Under the pieces are notes generated by a model. The model did not search any database. It was not told the DNA's origin and saw only the letters and a program-made list of their open reading frames with translations. Of a DNA stretch of 64,000 nt, positions 57,220 through 64,000 are shown piece by piece. Position numbers and translations under genes: made by a program. Positions within the stretch are counted from its first letter, which is position 1. Each line of letters begins with the position of its first letter. This stretch comes from Larix kaempferi (Eukaryota; Streptophyta; Pinopsida; Pinales; Pinaceae): contig BSBM01001138.1 in assembly GCA_027924585.1 (NCBI GenBank), positions 9,968,001-10,032,000 on the forward strand, written 5' to 3'.

Positions 57220-60200
57220 ATGGAATACTCTTCTTCCAAGCCAGTTCTTACTCCCTTCAATTATTTTGAATGGAAAGATGATATGGAGATTATATTATGC
57301 TCAAAAGGGTTCTATAGAGTCACTGTTGGCCTCGAATTGGAGCCAAGCACATTGTCGGAAAGAACCAAACACTACAATAAGCCTGATGAAGCTTATGGTC
57401 TCCTTTGCCTCTCCATTTCCAAGGATCTTCACTTCCATCTTAGCGGATTGAAGACTCCAAAAGCAATATGGGAGCAACTTGACACACTTTTTGGCAAGCA
57501 GGACGAGCTTAGGGCTTTTCAATTAGAGAATGAATTGATTGCTCTTAGTCCTAAGAATTTCGAGACCATCAATGAGTTTTTCACAAGATTCAAGCACTTG
57601 TCATTGCAGTTGAAGAACAGTGGTGTTGTGAAAGACGATAAGCAATTGATCCTCTCCATTCTCACAAAGCTTGGGAAATATTACTCGGTATTTGTCTCTA
57701 CTTTCAATTCCGGTCAGCTAACTACCCCGAATTGGAAGATGCCTACCTTGAATGCCTTCATTGAGTCCATCGCAAAAGAGCATGATAAGTTGATTCAAAT
57801 GGGGTCCATAAACTCCAAAGATTCAGCCCTATTTGCTCAAGGATCCAAGAATTCGAATGGTAAAGGAAAGCAAAGGAAAGAGAAGCCGAAATTCAAATCT
57901 ACCAAGCAAAGAGATAAAGGAAAGCAACCGGAAGCACCATCCGGTTCGAGGAACAAGCAGAAGGGTAAAGAGGGCAAGGAAAAATCTAAATGTTCATATT
58001 GCAACCGTGGCTTTCATCCTAAAATTTCATGCATGAAGAAAACAATAGATCAAATGGCCCTCCTCTTGGAAAAGAACAACATATGTCTTCCCGACGGTGC
58101 ACGGAAGAAGGATAGGAATGATGATCATGAAAGAGGTCAAGCAATCATGGCAACTGTTTTGAAACCCACCACTCTACTGATAGATTCCGGTGCCTCGAAT
58201 CATATGGCTGCAAACATTGAATCCTTCTCTTCATTCAATCCAAGCAGCTCCATCCCCATCCATTTGGGAGATGACTCAAAAATTTCTTCGAAGGGCAAAG
58301 GTACCATCCATGTAGAGCATGGAAGCTTCCAAAATCTTCTCTATGTGCCTTCCTTGGCTTCAAATCTACTTTCTGTGTATCAAATGACACACACTGGTGA
58401 ACCAAATCAAGTTACATTCAGCCCTAACAATGTCAAAATTTCTGATATCAAAAGTGGAAGACTTATTGCAGTCGGAAAGGCAAACCACACTGCAAAATAC
58501 TATGATTTTTCTCACTTTGTGCTGCTTGAAAATCCCACTGCTATCCTCACTCATGGCAACGAGGTTAGTAGGATTTGTCATGAAAGGTTTGGACACCTTA
58601 ATTACAAGTATTTGTTTTTGCTACAATAGAAATCCATGGTAGATGGTCTTCCACAACTTCATTCCTCGAAGGGAATTTGCCCCGGTTGCATTGTTGGGAA
58701 GCACCCCGAGCACAGGTTCGACCGTGGCAAAGCTAGCAGAGCTTCCACCATTTTGGGACTCATACATTCTGATATCAGTGGTCCACTACCAAATATGGCC
58801 ATGAATGGTTCAAGGTATGTTTTGACATTCATCGACGACTTTTCCCACTTTACTTGGGTATTTTTTCTCAAAAACAAGTCAGAAGTGCTTGGAAAATTCA
58901 AGGATTTTAAGGCTTTTGTTGAGACCGCCACTGAGAGCAAGATCAAAACTCTTAGATCTGATAATGGCGGAGAATATATCAATACTGAGTTGCTGCAACT
59001 TTGTGCTGAAAGCGGAATTCAGATCCAACATACAGTTCCCTACACACCCCAGCAGAACGGTGTAGCAGAAAGGAAGAATCGGTCACTGAAAGAGATGGCT
59101 ACCTGCATGCTTGAGTCAAAAGGTTTGGCTGCAAATATTTGGGCTGAAGCCATTAATGTTGCTGCATATATTCAGAACCGAGTTCCACATTCATCCGTGA
59201 AAGGTAAAACTCCTTTCGAAGCATTCTTTGGTCGCAAACCGGATGTGTCCAATTTGAGGGTTTTTGGCTCCACTGCATGGGCTAGAATTCCTTTTGATAA
59301 GAGAAAGTCTTTGGATCCACAAAGTATTGAATGTATCCTGATAGGATATGGGGAAGAATCAAAAGCATATAAACTCATGAATATCAGATCCGAAAAGGTA
59401 TTCATAGAGCGAAGTTTGAAGTTTGAAGAACCACTGCCAGATCTGAAACTAGTTGAGAAAAACACTGCCGATCTACACCCTCCACAAGAAGAAGATTCGA
59501 GTGATTATGAAGAAAGCATTGGATCTTATATCTCTGATATTATATCAGACTTTGATGGCCATGACATATCAAGTTCGGAATCAGACCATAATGATCCTCC
59601 TCAGTTACCAAAGTGGGCCCAAAACACTCTACAATCTGCTGCTCCAAACATTGGAAATCCTGCTGATCCAAGGAGAACAAGAGTAGACTATCAAAGAGCA
59701 GGTATGGCTCTTTATTTTTCTAATCCATTATTATCTGAGAAATTTTATTTGATGATTGGTTCAGATCCCAAATCATACTATCATTCCAACCGAGATCCAC
59801 GATGGCAAACCACCATGGATGAAGAGTACAGTTCTCTTCAAAAGAACAATACATGGGAGCTAGTTTCTCTTCCACCTAGAAGAAAATTAGTTCAATGCAA
59901 GTGGATCTACCGCATGAAGGTTGCTGTTGATGGCTCTATCAGCAAATACAAAGCTAGGTTGGTGGAAAAAAGGTTTCTCCCAAGTCCAAGGTGTGTACTA
60001 CACGGAGACTTTTGCACCAGTTGCAAAGATGGATTCCATCCGCCTAGTTTTGGCCATTGCCACATCCAAGCACTGGGAAGTGCACCACATGGATGTGAAG
60101 AGTGTTTTTCTACATGGATACCTTGATGAAGAGGTATATATGAAACAACCAGAAGGATACATATCAGATCTATCATTATTTTGTAGAATGAAGAAATCTT

Positions 60201-61295
60201 TGTATGGATTGAAACAGGCCCCAAGAGCTTGGTACGCAAAGATGGACTCCTTCCTTCTTTCTCAGAATTTCAAAAGATGCAAATCTGATCCTAATGTGTA
60301 CCTACAGAAAGTTAAAGGTAATTTGTTTATTGTGGTTTTATATGTTGATGATATTCTCATTAGTGGTAGCACTCTCCTTACAATTAACAAGCTGAAAACC
60401 GCTTTAAATCTAGCTTTTGACATGAGCGATTTGGGATTGCTTAAGCAATTTTTGGGCTTGGAGATAGCTCAAAACTTTGATGGGATCACATTATCTCAAC
60501 AAAATTATGCTAAAGACCTGCTATTAAAGTTTAATATGGAAGAATGTAAGGCTGCTCCATTTCCATTCCTCTTAGGAATCAGTCTTGAAGAGGGAAATAC
60601 TACACCGCTTGCAGATTGCACTATGTATCGACAGTTGATTGGTTCACTTCTCTACTTGACACACTCAAGGCCTGATATATCTTATTCCATGAGTGTTGTA
60701 TCAAGGTATATGCAGTAGCCCCATGAGCTTCATTGGCAGACAACCAAGCGGATCTTGCAGTATGTGCAAGGTACGAAACATTTTGGCATACATTATGCTG
60801 CAGATTCTGAGCTAGATTTCATTGGTTTTACTGATTCAGATTGGGCAGGTGATAGCATAGATTGGAAGTCCACTTCTGGATATGTTTTCATGATTGGACA
60901 TGGGCCTATTTGCTGGTCAAGCAAAAAGCAGGCAGCCATTGCACTTTCTTCAACAGAGGCAGAGTATCGAGGGGCAGTCAATGCTTGCATTCAGGCAGTT
61001 TGGTTGTAGGGTATTCTTTCTGAGTTTGATTTTGGTAGCACTACTTCGACTGTCCTATTTTGTGACAATCAAAGTGCTATTAATATCTCCACCGATCCAG
61101 TTCAGTGGCAGAGGACCAAACACATTGATATTCATATGCAATACATTCGAGAGTTGGTGCATGATCGCACCATCATTCTGCAATACTGCCCTACCAATGA
61201 GCAAATTGCAGACATCCAAGAGCTTCACTAAGAAGAAGTTCTCTTACCTCCGTTCACTGTTGGGGGTGAGTTCCATCATGGTGGAGACAGATTAG
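57220..61295 (+). pseudogene. Copia-2 gag-pol polyprotein, lightly damaged
   Basis: Start chosen at 57220 (MEYSSSKPVLTPFNYFEWKD), where copia gag similarity begins. Gag core with FDTLFGKQ-like TLFGKQDELRAFQLENEL and zinc knuckle CSYCNRGFHPKISC; protease LLIDSGASNHMA; pre-integrase HERFGHLNYKYLF; an in-frame TAG at 58627-58629. Integrase: HSDISGP, FIDDFSHFTWVFF, LRSDNGGEY and PQQNGVAERKNRSLKEM. RT: after an A-run frameshift near 59970, HHMDVKSVFLHGYLDEEVYM, LYGLKQAPRAWY and YVDDILISG. RNase H: FTDSDWAGDSIDWKSTSG, SSTEAEYRGAV and CDNQSAINIS. TAGs at 60716 and 61007 fall where Gln is usual. A frameshift near 61214 precedes SKSFTKKKFSYLRSLLGV. All catalytic residues I can check are kept. Confidence 0.93.
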
Positions 61296-61455
61296 ATCCA
61301 TTTTTATGTTTAGCTTGAGGGGGGGCTTTCTTCCCACTAGGTTTTCCCTCTTTCCTCACTTAGCTTATTTTAGCATTTTTTTGGATTATTGTATTGGGGT
61401 GACCTTTGGTCTTAGTAAACAGGGCCCTGTATTTTATTTTTTACATCATAGTATA

Positions 61456-61468
61456 GCTTGAGGGGGGG
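61456..61468 (+). other. Copia-2 polypurine tract
   Basis: agcttgaggggggg immediately before the 3' LTR. An almost identical agcttgagggggg lies upstream at about 61312-61324, so the tract is duplicated about 145 bp apart. Confidence 0.75.
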
Positions 61469-62169
61469 TGTTAGGCTATATCATCATTCACTTTTATACT
61501 TTGCATGCATGCATGCATTCTGCATGCATGCTGCCCAGTCATCAGTATGGTACCTCCAGCACTTAGTCCTTAGTCTCCCAGCACTCAGGAGATACTTTCC
61601 ACTCAGATTTAGCCCTCCTATCCTATCATGCACCCAGTTCTCACCTTCCACTAAAGAAGGGCGCCTTTCTCACCTACCAGTCCAGTTACACTTCAGTTAT
61701 CACTCCGATTTACCTCTGATTGACCCATATCTGATGTTATCACTCCGATTGACCTCCGATGAGACATGACTGACAGTTCTAAGTGCAGTTAAGCCCTCAT
61801 GCGCCCTCCACTGAGCCTCCATCCTTAGATTAGTTCCACTTACCATCAGTTACACTTATTACACTCAGTTAGACTCAGTTTGACTAAGTTTGACACATGT
61901 TTGACAGTGACTTGTGCATTGATGACCACCACTGATTGATGATGAGGACTCCTAGTTGGAGCCAACCTATGTCATTCAGTTAATTCGAATGACCTCCTTA
62001 GGCAATTCAAATTGCTCACTCATTGTGACAGTATTGTATTGTATTTTCACCCTTATTGGGATTATAGAGCACTGATGCATGCTTTTGCACAGTTTACACC
62101 ATATTTTCTGAGTTTCATCTATTGTGATTGATTTACTTGTTCATTAGATCTACTGTGACTAATTTTACA
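61469..62169 (+). repeat. Copia-2 3' LTR (701 bp)
   Basis: tgttaggctatatcatc to gactaattttaca. It aligns along its whole length with the 5' LTR with scattered substitutions and a shorter gcatgc repeat. Confidence 0.93.
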
Positions 62170-64000
62170 CACAAATGGTCTTTTATTCATATATAATGAA
62201 ATGGGTTCTTTATCCTATTCCATTGTCCAATGTCGTAAAATGTTACATCGTTGGTAAATATATGGATGATTACATATGGATGTTATCTATGCATGATTAA
62301 ATATTACAATGAATAAATGTGTAATCCAATGGTGTAAAGCATTAATACAATCACTATATCCAAAAGAAATAATTAAAATATCAATATCAATATTATTTTT
62401 TAAATCATTTGATTTTATCGTGATTAATCAGAATAAAAAAGAAAACAATTAATTAAAATATAGACATATTGATGCATTTTTTTAACTCACTAAATGGTGT
62501 AGGGCATCTATAAATCATTAATGAAGCTTTTTATGGTGTGAGTCATTATGCACTTGTGATTTTTTATGGGTAAACCAAATCTATGTTTTGAATATTTATC
62601 AATGCGCCGATATTACAGTGCTCAAGTGTAATATCCCTAATTTGAAAGTTTACACAATTTGGCCAATTTTCAAATCTTGGACTAGTGAAACTCCAAATAG
62701 TCCCAAATGATCCCAAATGGTTTTGAATTCTATATGGAGGGACTTAGGAGGATATAGGATACATTAATACATATATAAGACACCCAAACAACTGATATAC
62801 CCATCCATGGTCTGGAATTTGCAAGAAAATAAGTTTCGGAACAAGACTAATTAATTTGAGAAGTGGAAAACCCCCCTAGGTATTCCATTAAATGCTCTTC
62901 CAAACATTGTATGAACTTCACTAATTCGTGGTATGTGACTTGGATCTATTATAGGAAATTAAGGACAATATGTGTGCAAAATTATATTTTGTTTTAGGGT
63001 TGAATAGGTATCCCAATGAACATCAGCTTCCAGAGTCTAGAATTTGTGGTGAAAATGGTGGAGAAGGAGTCTCGAATTTAGTCATAAACCATAGTGACAC
63101 TTCAGGGGTTTGAAAACTTCATTCGGGAAATCAAAGTAACTTCATATACAAATAATAACATGAATAAATATCTCAAAAAAATCTGATATAAAACAGGTAC
63201 AACATCATTCCAAAATCACTATGCAAATCCTATGGGGAAAATGGCTCGAATCTCTTTCTTGATTGGAAATATCACTTGAAATACATGGTGTTTCGAGCTG
63301 TGGCTCTCATGATATGATTATTACAGAATTATGCAATAACTAACATGTCCATAAGGTCGAAATATCAATCCTCCATTAGCTATATGCAACAAGAAGTGCG
63401 CCATCACACTTTTACATGACATTGAGAGAAAGATGAAACTAGCTCAAATATCAATGTTACTTGGAGAAATAGTACATGAAGTGCTTATTATTTAGATTTT
63501 TGGATCTCATGATCTATCCATTACAGATTTATGCATCCATTAACAAGTTCATAAGGTCTAAACAACATCCTTCCATTATTTATATGCAACAAAGAGTGCG
63601 CTATCTCACTTTACATGAACATTGAGAGAAAGATAGGAGAATGATAGTAGAGAAGGAAGAGAGAATATGAACTTGAACTCAGATGGGGGTTGAACCTGCA
63701 TCAAAACATCTCCATGAAGCTCTGTTTAGAGGTCTAAATGGCCTCTCCATCAACCAACTTGGATGGGAATCTTGCACCCTCGAAATTGGTACTAAGAAAG
63801 GGAGGATGAACAGCCATCGTGCAAGGACAAGCTTGAATCTCTCCAAATTGCAAAGATGAAAATAAAAAATGATCAAAAGCTACTCCATTTAGACTTAGTA
63901 TCCTTTTAATAACTTTATTTGAGTCATTTACCTCATTAGAACTCAAATTATCTCCTAATTACTCATGAAATTCGAATTAGTGGGGGTTATGACCCTTCAT
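62170..64000. other. No gene; possible LTR start at 62627
   Basis: The AT-rich 3' flank of Copia-2. At 62627 tgtaatatccct resembles the start of LTRs such as the one at 32088; the other end would lie outside the window. Minus frames at 63679-63946 have no recognisable domain. Confidence 0.3.
63302..63640 (+). repeat. Direct duplication, two units about 203 bp apart
   Basis: The first unit (63302-63437: ctcatgata, attatgcaa, ataaggtcgaaa, tatatgcaacaagaagtgcg, cattgagagaaagatga) recurs at 63505-63640 with about 75-80% identity by eye. Confidence 0.7.

Larger units (their letters stand above)
56122..62169 (+). mobile_element. Copia-2, nearly complete Ty1/copia element (6.05 kb)
   Basis: 5' LTR 56122-56837, primer site from 56838, gag-pol 57220-61295, polypurine tract and 3' LTR 61469-62169. 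Flanks gacaa (56117-56121) and cacaa (62170-62174) differ at one base. The coding region has only a handful of stops and two frameshifts, and the LTRs are closely similar, so it is among the youngest insertions in the window. Confidence 0.94.

Overview
The window is a stack of transposable elements from a large plant genome, most likely a seed plant and plausibly a gymnosperm. Evidence for a plant: two Ty1/copia elements with an initiator-Met-tRNA primer site (TGGTATCAGAGC), L1-type LINEs whose ORF1 carries DUF4283 and whose ORF2 ends in an RNase H, a Tat-like Ty3/gypsy remnant with a second RNase H and an antisense plant-mobile-domain (PMD) ORF, and tRNA-derived SINEs. I see no intact host gene, rRNA, tRNA or CRISPR array.

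Layout. 1-3653: a LINE ORF1 fragment and a Ty3/gypsy remnant. 3654-10592 (minus): LINE-B, split by a 2.35-kb foldback element (6382-8735) with a GC-rich palindromic core. 10599-12885: gypsy integrase tail, second RNase H and an antisense PMD pseudogene. 14147-21446 (minus): LINE-C, full length (7.3 kb) between 15-bp target duplications, sitting inside an older inverted repeat. 21462-30693: degenerate DNA with two SINEs and a second PMD pseudogene. 30712-46227 (plus): LINE-D, full length (about 7.2 kb without its insertions) between 18-bp target duplications. It carries a solo LTR (32088-33713) in ORF1 and a complete copia element, Copia-1 (38388-45045), between ORF2 and ORF3. 46246-50828: unrecognised AT-rich DNA. 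50829-54595: a composite repeat with shared inverted ends, a Pif1-like helicase remnant and AT-rich tandem arrays. 56122-62169: Copia-2, nearly complete with both LTRs. 62170-64000: unassigned, with a 200-bp duplication and a possible LTR start.

The most interesting item is the LINE family of LINE-C and LINE-D. Both copies carry a third ORF of about 221 codons downstream of the ORF2 RNase H. It is the same length in both copies, is conserved at the protein level (about half the residues identical by eye in the core), and lies inside the unit bounded by target duplications. This is not part of the textbook two-ORF plant L1 layout. The same two copies also share an in-frame TAA inside ORF1 and an ATGA overlap between ORF1 and ORF2, which suggests unusual translational coupling.

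Every element is decayed to some degree. Nonsense codons fall repeatedly where the sister copy has Trp or Gln, consistent with C-to-T decay of methylated DNA.
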